Shown piece after piece: positions 49,756 to 58,871 of a stretch of 64,000 bases of DNA. Position 1 is the first letter of the stretch. Each line of letters opens with the position of its first letter. Origin of the DNA: Anaerohalosphaeraceae bacterium (lineage in GTDB: Bacteria; Planctomycetota; Phycisphaerae; Sedimentisphaerales; Anaerohalosphaeraceae). The stretch lies in assembly GCA_035378985.1 (NCBI GenBank), contig DAOSUR010000003.1:1-64000 (forward strand), written 5' to 3'. The notes beneath the pieces were generated by a model, which saw only the letters and a program-made list of their open reading frames with translations, was not told the origin of the DNA and did no database searches. Position numbers and translations under genes: made by a program.

Positions 49756-51306
49756 TCATTTCAGTTTTTCCATCACAATTCGGCGAAGCAACAACTCGTC
49801 CGGCTCAACGCCCGTCAGGTGCCGATACTGCACAACGGCCTGTCGGATAAACATTTCCGCCCCGCTGACCACCCGTGCACCGGCGGCCTTTGCCTCCCGC
49901 AGAAAGCGGGTTTCCAGCGGGACATACACCGTATCAAACGCCACGGAATCCGGCCCGAACACCTCCGCCGGCACCGGTGTGGAGTCTGTGTTGGGGGCCA
50001 TTCCCAAACTGGTGCAGTTGACAAAAATCCGAGCTCGGCAGCTGCGGATTTCCTCCAGGGGTGCCGCCCGACAGCCAAACTCCTCTGCCAGGGAATAGGC
50101 TTTTTCAAGCGTTCGGTTATACACCGTCACCCGGCAGCCGGCATCCATCAGCCCGACGATCACCGCCCGGGCCGCTCCGCCGGCCCCGATGACCGCCGCT
50201 TCCTGATTCCGCAGCTCCTTCCGTTCAACTCCGAGCGTTTCCGTCAGCGCATTCAGAGCCCCTACACAATCGGTATTGTAAGCACTCACCTGACCGTTAT
50301 GGCCGATTTTTACCGTGTTGGCCGCCCCAATCCGCTCCGCCAGCGGCTCCAGATACCCCCCTTCCCGATGGACAAATTCCAAAGCCGAGCTCTTATGCGG
50401 AAGCGTTACTCCAACCCCCCGAAAATCCAGCCAGGGGCGCTGAAGAATCGACAGTAGAAAAAGATTAAACTCCGCCTGTCCCCCTCCCACCTCCAGCGGC
50501 AGATGCAGGGCGTTGCGGCCCTGGGCTTCAAAACAGCCGTTATACACCGCCGGACTGAGCGAATGCCCAACCGGATTTCCGATAATCCCGTACAGCTCCG
50601 TCTGACGATTGAGGGCATCCCATCGATACAGCGTCTTCATTTTCCGAATCGGAATCTGCCCGGGTGCCGCCGCCGCTGCTTCTTCCGGACAGGCAAAAGT
50701 CAGAAATCCGCCGAGCTTCTTGGCCAAAATTCGTGTCATCATTCCCGCCTGCCCCATGGCAAAAACGATCAAATCCTCCTTTTCCTGATGCAGCAGGTCC
50801 ATCGACTCAAAACATTCGTTGATATGGCGTGCCGTATAGACCAGCTTCACAACCGCCTCCGGACAAAGCGTTCGCATCGCTTCATAACGAGCCGCCAAAT
50901 CCTCAAAAGGACCGTGAAAGTTGTGAGCGGAAAGAATCAGCCGGCATGCCCGAAAACGCCGCAAGGCCGCCGTGAGCGTCTCCTGAACACCGGGCTGAAG
51001 ATACTGAGCGAATTCCCAATCAATAAAATCGGCTCCCGCCTCCATCGACGCTGTCAGCACCTTCAGCCGTTTCTCAGTCGGCCAATCCGCCGCGCCGCCT
51101 TCCGAAATATGCCGAAAAGTTGCAATCACGGGCAGCCCTTTGGACCTGACATATTTCACCAGATTTGCGGGCGCTGCCTCAGCTTGATTTTTCAGAAAGT
51201 CCAGACGCAGCTCAATGGCTTCCGCCCCCTGACAGATCGACCGGTCAATCTGCTCTTGGGCTTTTTCTACGCTTTCTGCTGAAATAGAAACCGCCAGTAT
51301 TGTCAT
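49756..51306 (-). CDS. aroDE: Bifunctional 3-dehydroquinate dehydratase (type I) / shikimate dehydrogenase
   Basis: Two shikimate enzymes in one chain (516 aa). AroD part about 1-220: ILAVSISAESVEKAQEQI, EAIELRLDFLKNQ, VIATFRHISEGG, IDWEFAQ, and the Schiff-base Lys in AVVKLVYTA. AroE part about 240-516: YGIIGNPVGHSLSPAVYNGCF, VTLPHKSSAL with the catalytic Lys, YNTDCVGALNAL, then the Rossmann motif VIGAGGAARAVIVGL and FDTVYVPLETRFL. ATG 51306 (MTILAVSI) is taken rather than TTG 51336. The start codon lies inside a strong inverted repeat (see separate entry), and no SD is apparent. Confidence 0.95.
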   Translation of the reverse strand: MTILAVSISAESVEKAQEQIDRSICQGAEAIELRLDFLKNQAEAAPANLVKYVRSKGLPVIATFRHISEGGAADWPTEKRLKVLTASMEAGADFIDWEFAQYLQPGVQETLTAALRRFRACRLILSAHNFHGPFEDLAARYEAMRTLCPEAVVKLVYTARHINECFESMDLLHQEKEDLIVFAMGQAGMMTRILAKKLGGFLTFACPEEAAAAAPGQIPIRKMKTLYRWDALNRQTELYGIIGNPVGHSLSPAVYNGCFEAQGRNALHLPLEVGGGQAEFNLFLLSILQRPWLDFRGVGVTLPHKSSALEFVHREGGYLEPLAERIGAANTVKIGHNGQVSAYNTDCVGALNALTETLGVERKELRNQEAAVIGAGGAARAVIVGLMDAGCRVTVYNRTLEKAYSLAEEFGCRAAPLEEIRSCRARIFVNCTSLGMAPNTDSTPVPAEVFGPDSVAFDTVYVPLETRFLREAKAAGARVVSGAEMFIRQAVVQYRHLTGVEPDELLLRRIVMEKLK

Positions 51307-51330
51307 AAAGAATGACAATAACCGGCGGTT
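51289..51330 (-). promoter_or_regulatory. Large inverted repeat over the aroDE start codon
   Basis: AACCGCCAGTATTGTCA (51289-51305), 7-nt loop, TGACAATAACCGGCGGTT (51313-51330): 17-18 nt arms with one bulge. The aroDE ATG (51306-51304) is at the base of the loop, so in RNA the start codon and ribosome site would be in a hairpin. It could act as a translational switch or, in DNA, as an operator. Confidence 0.6.
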
Positions 51331-51370
51331 GTGCAAAATTCAAGACAAAACAGAGCCGTTAAGCCCCCGC

Positions 51371-52060
51371 TTATTTACTTGTTTCCTGCTGCGGCGGATA
51401 TTTCACCGTACAGCCGTACGGCTTGGTTTCCTTTACGGGCGGTTCTTTTCCGGCCAGCAGGGCATCCAGAGCCTGTTCTACGTAATTGACATACTTTTCA
51501 TTTTCGGGGACCTTGCCCAGAGGAGCATTGTCAATGGCCCCCTGATAGGCAATATGTCCCTCTAAATCGATTACAAACATCTGCGGGGTATTGGTGGCCT
51601 TGTACAACCGGCCGACCTGTCCGGTTGGGTCCGCCAGAATTGGATGCTTCAGCTGGTGCTCTTTGGCCCAGGCCTTGTGGTCCTCCGGCTTGGCATAGTG
51701 CGTGCTGTTGATTGTCAGCCACACTACCTTTTTCTCTGGTTCGCCTTCTTTGGCGTTCACATATTTGTCAATCAGTCTGGCGAATGTCTTATTCTGGTAA
51801 TGCGGTTTGACAAACGGACAGTCCCAGTTGGCCCATTCGAGCACCACAATCTTTTTGCCTGCATAGTCTGACAATTTTATGTCCTTGCCGTCCAAATCTT
51901 TCAAAACGAAATTGGGAGCGGCACCCGGACACTTTTCCGCCCCGCACTGATGGCCTTCGGCTGCTTTCTGAGAATCATCTCCGGCCCAAACTCCCTGAAC
52001 GGCCCAGAACGCCAGAGCAGCCGCGGCCGCTGTCACCAAAATGTTCTTATAGCTCACCAT
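51371..52060 (-). CDS. Secreted redoxin/thiol-peroxidase-like protein
   Basis: 229 aa. N-terminal signal-type sequence (NILVTAAAAALAFWAVQGVWA), then a thioredoxin-fold AhpC/TSA domain: NFVLKDLDGKDIKLSDYAGK, VVLEWANWDCPFVKPHY with a single active Cys in CPFVKxHY, and the cis-Pro loop ATNTPQMFVIDLEG. A C-terminal CTVKYPP adds another Cys. This CPFVKxHY subgroup lacks the CxxC of thioredoxins and is common as a periplasmic redoxin. The substrate is unknown. SD GGAG before ATG 52060. Confidence 0.87.
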   Translation of the reverse strand: MVSYKNILVTAAAAALAFWAVQGVWAGDDSQKAAEGHQCGAEKCPGAAPNFVLKDLDGKDIKLSDYAGKKIVVLEWANWDCPFVKPHYQNKTFARLIDKYVNAKEGEPEKKVVWLTINSTHYAKPEDHKAWAKEHQLKHPILADPTGQVGRLYKATNTPQMFVIDLEGHIAYQGAIDNAPLGKVPENEKYVNYVEQALDALLAGKEPPVKETKPYGCTVKYPPQQETSK

Positions 52061-52185
52061 GTTATGCTCCTTTCCAGAATTTCCTCTTTGACAAAAAAAA
52101 GATTCTTCGCTACCGTAATCAAAAAAATATACGTTGGAACCGGATGGAAAGATTGTTTTTCTTGGATTTGCCCCTGAATTTTCCT

Positions 52186-52959
52186 ATGAAACAGATGAAA
52201 ATGAAAAAATGCCTTGTCCCTGTAATCTTCCTGACAATAGCCCCCATATTCCCCATATTAACATCCGGCTGTCAACCCTGGCCGGATCCTTATGCCCCGA
52301 AAGTTGTCACTCCGGTTACGATAACTCCCTATTCCATCGGTACTTCCGTTGAAGGGAGGCCTATCGAATGCTATCAGTTCGGCAACACTGGCCCGACAAT
52401 TCTCGTGCTCGGGGCTATCCACGGCAATGAACCCGCCAGCCGGGTCCTGGCCGACGCACTTAAAGATTATTTAATCCGAAACCGGTATTTGTATGCTCGC
52501 CAAAGAATTCTTCTGATTCCGGTCGCTAATCCGGACGGCTTGGCCGCGGGTACACGCGACAACGCCCGCCAAATCGATTTGAACCGTAATTTTCCTGCTG
52601 ACAACCGGCTCAACAACGACCGATATGGCCGGGAGCCGCTCTCTGAACCCGAATCCAAAGCGCTGTATAACCTGATTGAAACGGAAAAACCTGTTCGAAT
52701 TCTCAGCATTCATCAGCCCTACGGCTGTATCGATTATGACGGCCCGGGGAAATATCTGGCTCAGCGGATGGCCCTGTGGTGTCCGCTGCCCGTAGAACGC
52801 ATCGGGGCACTGCCCGGTTCACTCGGTTCCTGGGCCGGTGAAACCAAAGGAATTCCCACCATCACATTCGAAATGAAGGCCGAAGACACCCTTCTGAATC
52901 AACAGCAGCTTTGGGACAAATACGGAAGGGCCGTTGTCGATTTCCTGATTGCCCCCTGA
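52186..52959 (+). CDS. M14-family zinc carboxypeptidase lipoprotein (MpaA-like)
   Basis: Lipoprotein signal MKQMKMKKCLVPVIFLTIAP ending in ILTSGC, then the M14 domain: VLGAIHGNEPASRVLADAL with the Zn ligands His and Glu (HxxE), NPDGLAAGTRDNARQIDLNR with the substrate Arg and NRNFP, the third ligand His in ILSIHQPYGCIDYDG, and the catalytic Glu in ITFEMKAE. The length is short for carboxypeptidase A and fits murein tripeptide amidase MpaA-like enzymes. The frame also opens at ATG 52144, which would add 14 residues before the signal; 52186 is preferred. It converges with the NUDIX gene. Confidence 0.87.
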   Translation: MKQMKMKKCLVPVIFLTIAPIFPILTSGCQPWPDPYAPKVVTPVTITPYSIGTSVEGRPIECYQFGNTGPTILVLGAIHGNEPASRVLADALKDYLIRNRYLYARQRILLIPVANPDGLAAGTRDNARQIDLNRNFPADNRLNNDRYGREPLSEPESKALYNLIETEKPVRILSIHQPYGCIDYDGPGKYLAQRMALWCPLPVERIGALPGSLGSWAGETKGIPTITFEMKAEDTLLNQQQLWDKYGRAVVDFLIAP

Positions 52960-52965
52960 TAAGAC

Positions 52966-53586
52966 TTAATCGAAATCCGCCGGAATCGAGGGGTCCCGAT
53001 ACATCCGAAAGAACTGTTTGATTTCGTGAGGCAGCGTGCGGCCTTTCGACAGCGGAGGAATTTCATCCTCGCCAAAAAAAGCCACTTCCGTCGTCTCATG
53101 GCTGGTTTTGGGCTCTCCTCCGATAATCTCGCACAAAAAGAAGATTTTGTAGATATTAAACGGATACGGCGGCGTGTGCCCCTGACGGTCCCGGTCATAG
53201 ACCGCCAACAGCCGAACAACCCGGGCCTCAAATCCGGACTCCTCCCGGATTTCCCGCACGCAGTTCTCACTGGCTGTCAGCCCCACATCACACCAGCCGC
53301 CCGGCAGCGTCCATCCCCCGTCGGCCGACTCACGAACCAGCAGAATCTTGTTGTCGCGAAAACAAACCCCTCGGCAGTCCACTTTGGGGGTTGGATAGCC
53401 CGTATCTTCCTGCAGATGATACAGTATTTTCTCCGGCTTCAGCCCGGTATAGCCTGCCAGAATCTCCGCGCAAATCCGTTCAATCTCTTCGTGCCGCGCC
53501 CGCTCGTACTCATTTTGAGCAAATGCCCGACCCGCTTGGGAAATCGCCTTCAGCCGTCTGACAATATCAAACCAGTCCAATGCCAC
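52966..53586 (-). CDS. NUDIX hydrolase with N-terminal helical domain
   Basis: 206 aa. GTG start at 53586 with GAGG 7 nt upstream. A helical N-terminal domain (WFDIVRRLKAISQAGRAFAQ ... EEIERICAEIL) typical of the subgroup that hydrolyses X-linked nucleoside diphosphates, then the Nudix core VDCRGVCFRDNKILLVRES and the box GGWCDVGLTASENCVREIRE with EESGF. Its stop lies 6 nt from that of the M14 gene on the other strand. Confidence 0.92.
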   Translation of the reverse strand: MALDWFDIVRRLKAISQAGRAFAQNEYERARHEEIERICAEILAGYTGLKPEKILYHLQEDTGYPTPKVDCRGVCFRDNKILLVRESADGGWTLPGGWCDVGLTASENCVREIREESGFEARVVRLLAVYDRDRQGHTPPYPFNIYKIFFLCEIIGGEPKTSHETTEVAFFGEDEIPPLSKGRTLPHEIKQFFRMYRDPSIPADFD

Positions 53587-53675
53587 TGTGCACCTCAGCC
53601 AATATCACTTTTCCAAAAAGGATAAAAAACTCTCCCATCTATGTCAAATTCGAACAAAAAATATTGCTGCGGAAC

Positions 53676-55562
53676 TCACTGATTTGGGGGCGGCGCAAAG
53701 TTTTTCAAAGAACTTGTCGTCTCGCCGAAAAACTGGACTTCTGCGGCATTCCCATACCCGTCGGCCGGGGACAAATACCGGACATATCGGAACCAATTCG
53801 GATTTGAAATCGGCTGTGAGGTCAGGACCCCATCCGGCGGCTGTGTACGGATGATAAACAAATCCACAACTTCGTCGGTGAAATCCGCCGTATTAGAGCC
53901 CTGAAATCGACCGCCCACCATTCGACTGCCGTAACCGGGCCGTGGACAGTATCTTATCTCTGTAATTCGAGCCCTGACACCTTCCCCAAAATCCAGTCCA
54001 GCCCAGGCCGAACGGTTCGGGGCATCAAAAAAGTTTTGCAGGCAGCCGTCAAAAACCGCATCCCTTACTGCACCGGCATTTTGATAGGACCCCTCTGTCC
54101 CAATCACCGTTCCAAACAGCTGCTGATTCGCCGTCGCGGCCGCCGGAGCACAATCCTCCGTTTCTCCCTTCGGTATGTTAGAGGAAACAGTGTAATAATA
54201 GGTGATTCCCGGCGTCAAACCACTGTCGGTGTAGTGTGTCTCTTTCGTCTTTGCAATCGTCGTATAAGGACCGCCGTGCGAGATACGGCGTTTGATATTG
54301 TAGCTTTGAGCGGAAGCCGAACCCGCCCAGGCCAAAACAATCTGCCGGCCCTGAACAGTCAGCCGCAGGGCGCTCGGTGCGCATTTGGAGGCAATCGGCT
54401 CCAGCGTATGCGTGAGTGTCGTAAAACCAAGCTGGTCAAATCCGCCGCTGGTCGTCCCGTAATTAAACCCTCCTCCTTCCGGACGAACTTTCTCCGCAAA
54501 CCGCCGGGTATAAGGGGCTGACAGGCCTTTTCGGTTGACATAATGATTATAAATCATCTCCCAGCCGGGCCGCATTTGACCGCGCGCCGTCGAAGAAACC
54601 GCCGAATGAGCCGGCCAGTTGGGATACCTGCAGGTCATATAGATTACAAAAGGCACCTCCTGCCCCAGATTATATTTGGCAATAGATTCACAGCCCGCCA
54701 GCACTCGATTATCGTCATATCCGTAAAGGTCAATCCCTTGATTCCAGGCCATCTCGCAAATAGTTCCCAACAGCGGCACCCCCATTAAGGTATGTCCCTG
54801 GTCCCGCCCGCTTTCCTGCCACTGGCCTAATCCGTCCGGATGAATAAAATGAACCGCATTTCGAATAGAACCATTCCCTTCCCCATGATAAAAATAATTC
54901 AGCCCCTCCTGGAAAATATCCTGTCGATCGCACAGCACACCAATCGCCATCACGGAGGCAACATTCGCCAAATCCCAATTGGCCCAGTAGTGGCTGCTGC
55001 ACGTGCCGTGATGAGAGGCAAGAAAAGAAGAATTTTTTGCGTAAAAAACATTAAGCATCCACGTTTGAAATGCCGCAAAAGCATCCGCACTCCAGCCGGA
55101 ATAATCCCGCATCAGCTCCGCTGCACAGGCCAGCTGGTATCCGTATAGACCGGCACGCAGACTGACATTGGTATCTCCCTGCCAGCCGGTCATCACAGAA
55201 GCCCAGGCGTTCAAAATCTCCACCGCCTTGTCTCCATACGCCGTTTCGCCGGATATCTGATAACGAAGTGCGCATTGATAAGCCCGGGCACAGTCTCGAG
55301 CCAGCCGGATATAATTCTCCGAATGTCCCTCACCTGCATAGATAATCGGCACCGCTTCCGATTTTGTATGGAGAAATGAATTCGTATTGCTCACAAGGAT
55401 GTCCCAGCTGCCGTTCCATGGCTGCTCCCCAGCCGCAACCTTTGCACGAATCCGTTCTAAATCCACTCGCGTGGACAGAAGCCCCGGATGGACAAACGCA
55501 GAGGGTGTCTGCAGCCCCAGAATTATCCAAACGAAAACACTCACCCCCAGACCCTGCATCAT
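53676..55562 (-). CDS. Secreted alginate-lyase-like polysaccharide lyase with Fn3 and discoidin-like domains
   Basis: About 628 aa from ATG 55562 (GGGGG upstream; the frame opens further up at 55610 inside the next gene's stop region). Signal peptide LGVSVFVWIILGLQTPSAF, then an alpha/alpha-toroid alginate-lyase-family domain beginning HPGLLSTRVDLERIRAKVAA, with SSHYWANWDLANVASVMAIG and HPDGLGQWQESGRDQGHTLM. An Fn3 domain follows (about 395-470, SYNIKRRISHGGPYTTIAKT), and a C-terminal F5/8-type carbohydrate-binding domain (about 480-620, GGRFQGSNTADFTDEV). No dockerin. The likely substrate, alginate or another uronate polymer, is inferred from the family. Confidence 0.8.
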   Translation of the reverse strand: MMQGLGVSVFVWIILGLQTPSAFVHPGLLSTRVDLERIRAKVAAGEQPWNGSWDILVSNTNSFLHTKSEAVPIIYAGEGHSENYIRLARDCARAYQCALRYQISGETAYGDKAVEILNAWASVMTGWQGDTNVSLRAGLYGYQLACAAELMRDYSGWSADAFAAFQTWMLNVFYAKNSSFLASHHGTCSSHYWANWDLANVASVMAIGVLCDRQDIFQEGLNYFYHGEGNGSIRNAVHFIHPDGLGQWQESGRDQGHTLMGVPLLGTICEMAWNQGIDLYGYDDNRVLAGCESIAKYNLGQEVPFVIYMTCRYPNWPAHSAVSSTARGQMRPGWEMIYNHYVNRKGLSAPYTRRFAEKVRPEGGGFNYGTTSGGFDQLGFTTLTHTLEPIASKCAPSALRLTVQGRQIVLAWAGSASAQSYNIKRRISHGGPYTTIAKTKETHYTDSGLTPGITYYYTVSSNIPKGETEDCAPAAATANQQLFGTVIGTEGSYQNAGAVRDAVFDGCLQNFFDAPNRSAWAGLDFGEGVRARITEIRYCPRPGYGSRMVGGRFQGSNTADFTDEVVDLFIIRTQPPDGVLTSQPISNPNWFRYVRYLSPADGYGNAAEVQFFGETTSSLKNFAPPPNQ

Positions 55563-55599
55563 CAGGACCCCCTTGCTTGAGAACGATAGAGAGAAGAGC

Positions 55600-58500
55600 C
55601 TACTGGACAATCAGCCAGTTGTCTGCCAGCTCGGCCAAATCCGCCAGATCCACCCAGCCGTCCCCGCCCGTCGGCGCAATATCCGCCGACACCTCATTCG
55701 GCTCCCTTAGCCACTGACCCGACAAAATTGAAAAGTCCTCCAAATCCACCAGACCCGACCGATTCAAGTCCGCCAAATTATACCGCCGAATAAACTCCAC
55801 ATAATTCAGCGACACCAGCGAGTCCGCCAGGTAAAACCGCAGCAGACGATTCTCACCCCCCGGCAGATACACCCCCTCAATCACCGCATCCTGCCAGGCA
55901 CTCCAGCCCCCCGTCCGCGCCAGCGGAAAACTCGCCAAAACCTGTCCCGTCTCCCCGTCCAGCAGCTGCATCGACTGCACCGCATAATTGGTGGTGTACC
56001 GAACCCGAAGGGCATACAGCCCTGCCTGAGCCGAACAGGTATATTCCATCCACTCGCCCGTCGTCATATACACCCCGTACCCCGCCCCGCCGTCCGAAAT
56101 GGCCAAAATGTCCACATCCACATCTGTCCGGTAAGACCCGTAGCTGTTGCCGCCAGTGGTGTCAAAATACGAAATCCCCTGCCCGCCGATGTCAAAATCC
56201 TCAAACTGAACAATCCCAGGCAGAACAATCGGGGTCCCCTGATACGGAAGACGGCTTTGGAAGTCTATCCAGTTGACCCGATAACCGCTTCCGACAAACT
56301 CAAGTTTTAAGACCGCACTTGCTTTCTCCTGCAGGGCAACAGACGGCACAACCACATTCTGCCAGGCATCCAGGGAACCGGTATTCGGCACATCCACCGT
56401 CGCCAGCAGGGCATCATCCAGCCACACCTGAACTTGTCCTCCGGCTTGCATAGCAGCCGCCCGCAGATACAAATCCACCGTCTCTGCGGCCGTATTGACC
56501 CGATATGTCAGCCACTCCCCCTCAACAACCTCGATTGCATAATCTGAGATACCGTCTGTTACGGAAACAATGTCCACATCTTCACGAATCCGCAGCACTT
56601 CGCCGGAATTGCCCGTCGTGGTATCAAAATACGTAACTCCCTGTCCGCCGACATCGAAATGCTCCGCCTGAATTTTGCCCGGAAGTCCGCGAACCTGTCC
56701 CCCGTAGGGATAAGGCGATAGATTCGCCGTAAACGGCTCTGAATAAGCCGTTTCATTCTGATTATCGCTTAAATCCCGGGCCTTCACACGGTAGGTGCTC
56801 GTGGTCTGTACAACCCCCGTATCTGTATAAACCGGACTGCTCTGCCAGCCGCTGTCTTTGCCGCCTCCTGAAACACACTGGAAATAATACTGCACATCCG
56901 CTCCCTCCGGGTCAACGGCGGTCGCGGCCGTCATCGTTACAGTTCCCATCCCGCTCTCGGATGGCTCTGCCGACCACGTCATCGGATTGGGCGTCGGCGG
57001 ATTGAAATCCGGGTCCACCAGCACAAAAATCGACGGGTCCCCATACAAAGTCATTCTTGTCGCATTCGGCGGATAGATATAATCCTGCTGTTTGGCATTC
57101 GCCAGCGCCAGCCCGCAGGTCTGACGGTTAACCACCATGTTTCTCGTATAACGGTAAGCCAGCGTACCGATGCTTCCGCCGCCGGCAAAGTTGGTCTGTC
57201 CTACATCGTAATAACTCTCGCGCGTCGCTGCCACCGTCGTAATGGCTCCCCGCTGCAGAATCTTATAGGCCAGATTGGAGTTGTTCTCCGGATAGGCATT
57301 CAGACAGGAGCCCTGATACACCGCACTGGGGTACGAATCATTCAGCCACGGAACATTGTCGTTATTGATGACCTCATTGGCTATATTCCAATACCCGTGC
57401 GTCAGCCACGTCACAAACCCATACGGCTGGCTGGCCCATTCCGTCGCCGGATACCGAGTCGAAAGCAAATATTCCGGAGCGGGATTCAGCCCGTAATTGT
57501 CCCGATAAATCCGTGTCGAGGCAATCCCGTTTGGAATATAGAAGGTGCTGCGTATCTGCTCGCCGCACTGATAGGCCGGCGTTGTGTCATCCAGCGGAAC
57601 CATCGGCAAAAGTCCCTTGCGCCGCCACAAGACCTGATGAGAATTCTCATAACTCATCGTCTTCTGGAGAATCGCATCCAGGATGGAAATCGTCCCATAG
57701 TTCGGGATCCGCCCAACCACCACCTCCCAGTATTTATCCCAACCGTCCGCCGTGCTCAAATCTGAATACATTGCATCAATCGGAGCACTGCCTCGCCCGT
57801 CATCGTACCACCGCATCGGCACCGTTCCGGTATCCGGATGCGGGTCTCCGATCAGCAGCACATACAGAATATCCCTCGTTTGATAATTCGCCCGAAGCCA
57901 GTTGCGGATATTGACGGCCGCCGTCGACCCCGTTCCCCCGCCCCAGGTGCTCTCCGTCACCACGCTCACATTCCAACCCCGCGATGCTTTGTGCGCTACA
58001 AACGCGGCCAATTTCGTCGAGCTGTTCACAATCGAAGAAGTCGTCAAAATCACATATCCCTTCGAATTCACTCCCGCTGTGCCGATAAGGCTCTCCCCGG
58101 ACCCCGTCGAAAGGGTTCCGACAACAGAAGAAGCCCCCTCCTCCGCCTCATACTCCGCCGCTGCGGAAGTAAAATTGACCGCCAGTTCCCGAACCCGTTC
58201 CCGTCCTCGGCGAGCGTTGATTGTTCGTCCAGCCGCTTCCAACCGTTTGCGCCGCTCCGCCTTTCGGTCCCAATCCGTCCAGACTTTTGCCTCTGTCAGT
58301 TCCTGTACCTGTCCGGTTACAGGATTGTATCGAACAAGCGGGACGGCTATTTCAACCAGTTTCCAATCCTCCAGCTGCCCCTTGTGAATCAGCCGATACG
58401 TTTCTTTTGGCCAAAAAGCATCACGGCCATAGATTTCCGTATCATATCCATCCACAATGTTTCGGCCCTCCGGCCAGACAAAAATCGGATTTCCCTCCGG

Positions 58501-58842
58501 GTCCCAAGTTCCCCACGGCCCCCGAGGTGCAATCTTCTGGGTCTCATCAATGGCAGAGTAAACCCCGTCCACCCACACAGCAATCTGCTCCAAATCTGCA
58601 AACGGCGGCAGAACTACCCGCAATACCTGCCAGGGAATATCCGGCTCGCCCGGCTGACTTGTATAGGCGGCATCTTCCGCCCAAACTCGAACTTGATTTT
58701 GCTCGTCTTGATGAAACCGCAGCGGACGTGTCTCTGCCTGTCCTCCCTGACGAGTTCCTGTGTACACCCGAATAATCCCTGCCGACGATATCGAAACGGC
58801 AGACATCCAAACTAGAAGTCCAAATCCCAGAACTCGCTTCAT
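55600..58842 (-). CDS. Gingipain-like C25 cysteine peptidase with CBM6 domains and dockerin
   Basis: 1,080 aa from ATG 58842 (AAGGG 8 nt upstream; ATG 58872 is rejected because it overlaps the previous gene's stop). Signal peptide VLGFGLLVWMSAVSISSA. Propeptide-like region, then C25 catalytic domain: LIGDPHPDTGTVPMRWYDD, VVVGRIPNYGTI, catalytic His in FVTWLTHGYWN (about 480) and Cys in VYQGSCLNAYPE (about 511). One PPTPNPMTW module, two CBM6 domains (about 721 and 878) and a dockerin-like end (LADLNRSGLVDLEDFSIL ... DLADLAELADNWL). Stop is TAG. The last 273 codons are part of an 820-bp repeat shared with the next gene upstream. Confidence 0.88.
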   Translation of the reverse strand: MKRVLGFGLLVWMSAVSISSAGIIRVYTGTRQGGQAETRPLRFHQDEQNQVRVWAEDAAYTSQPGEPDIPWQVLRVVLPPFADLEQIAVWVDGVYSAIDETQKIAPRGPWGTWDPEGNPIFVWPEGRNIVDGYDTEIYGRDAFWPKETYRLIHKGQLEDWKLVEIAVPLVRYNPVTGQVQELTEAKVWTDWDRKAERRKRLEAAGRTINARRGRERVRELAVNFTSAAAEYEAEEGASSVVGTLSTGSGESLIGTAGVNSKGYVILTTSSIVNSSTKLAAFVAHKASRGWNVSVVTESTWGGGTGSTAAVNIRNWLRANYQTRDILYVLLIGDPHPDTGTVPMRWYDDGRGSAPIDAMYSDLSTADGWDKYWEVVVGRIPNYGTISILDAILQKTMSYENSHQVLWRRKGLLPMVPLDDTTPAYQCGEQIRSTFYIPNGIASTRIYRDNYGLNPAPEYLLSTRYPATEWASQPYGFVTWLTHGYWNIANEVINNDNVPWLNDSYPSAVYQGSCLNAYPENNSNLAYKILQRGAITTVAATRESYYDVGQTNFAGGGSIGTLAYRYTRNMVVNRQTCGLALANAKQQDYIYPPNATRMTLYGDPSIFVLVDPDFNPPTPNPMTWSAEPSESGMGTVTMTAATAVDPEGADVQYYFQCVSGGGKDSGWQSSPVYTDTGVVQTTSTYRVKARDLSDNQNETAYSEPFTANLSPYPYGGQVRGLPGKIQAEHFDVGGQGVTYFDTTTGNSGEVLRIREDVDIVSVTDGISDYAIEVVEGEWLTYRVNTAAETVDLYLRAAAMQAGGQVQVWLDDALLATVDVPNTGSLDAWQNVVVPSVALQEKASAVLKLEFVGSGYRVNWIDFQSRLPYQGTPIVLPGIVQFEDFDIGGQGISYFDTTGGNSYGSYRTDVDVDILAISDGGAGYGVYMTTGEWMEYTCSAQAGLYALRVRYTTNYAVQSMQLLDGETGQVLASFPLARTGGWSAWQDAVIEGVYLPGGENRLLRFYLADSLVSLNYVEFIRRYNLADLNRSGLVDLEDFSILSGQWLREPNEVSADIAPTGGDGWVDLADLAELADNWLIVQ
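55609..56428. repeat. 820-bp direct repeat, copy A (CBM6-dockerin block)
   Basis: Matches 58881-59700 at a constant offset of 3,272 bp with no indel seen. It covers the second half of one CBM6 domain, one full CBM6 and the dockerin-like tail of the C25 peptidase. Divergence begins abruptly at both ends (LIVQ against LILQ before the stop; CCTGAACTTG against CCCGAATCTG inside the CBM6). Confidence 0.93.
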
Positions 58843-58871
58843 CTCATTTCCCTTGTCCATGGTTGTATCCA

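Noticed and set aside
55562..55610. Extended N-terminus of the alginate-lyase-like protein (from 55610)
   Set aside because: The extension would overlap the stop of the C25 peptidase gene and precede the signal peptide; ATG 55562 has a G-rich SD.
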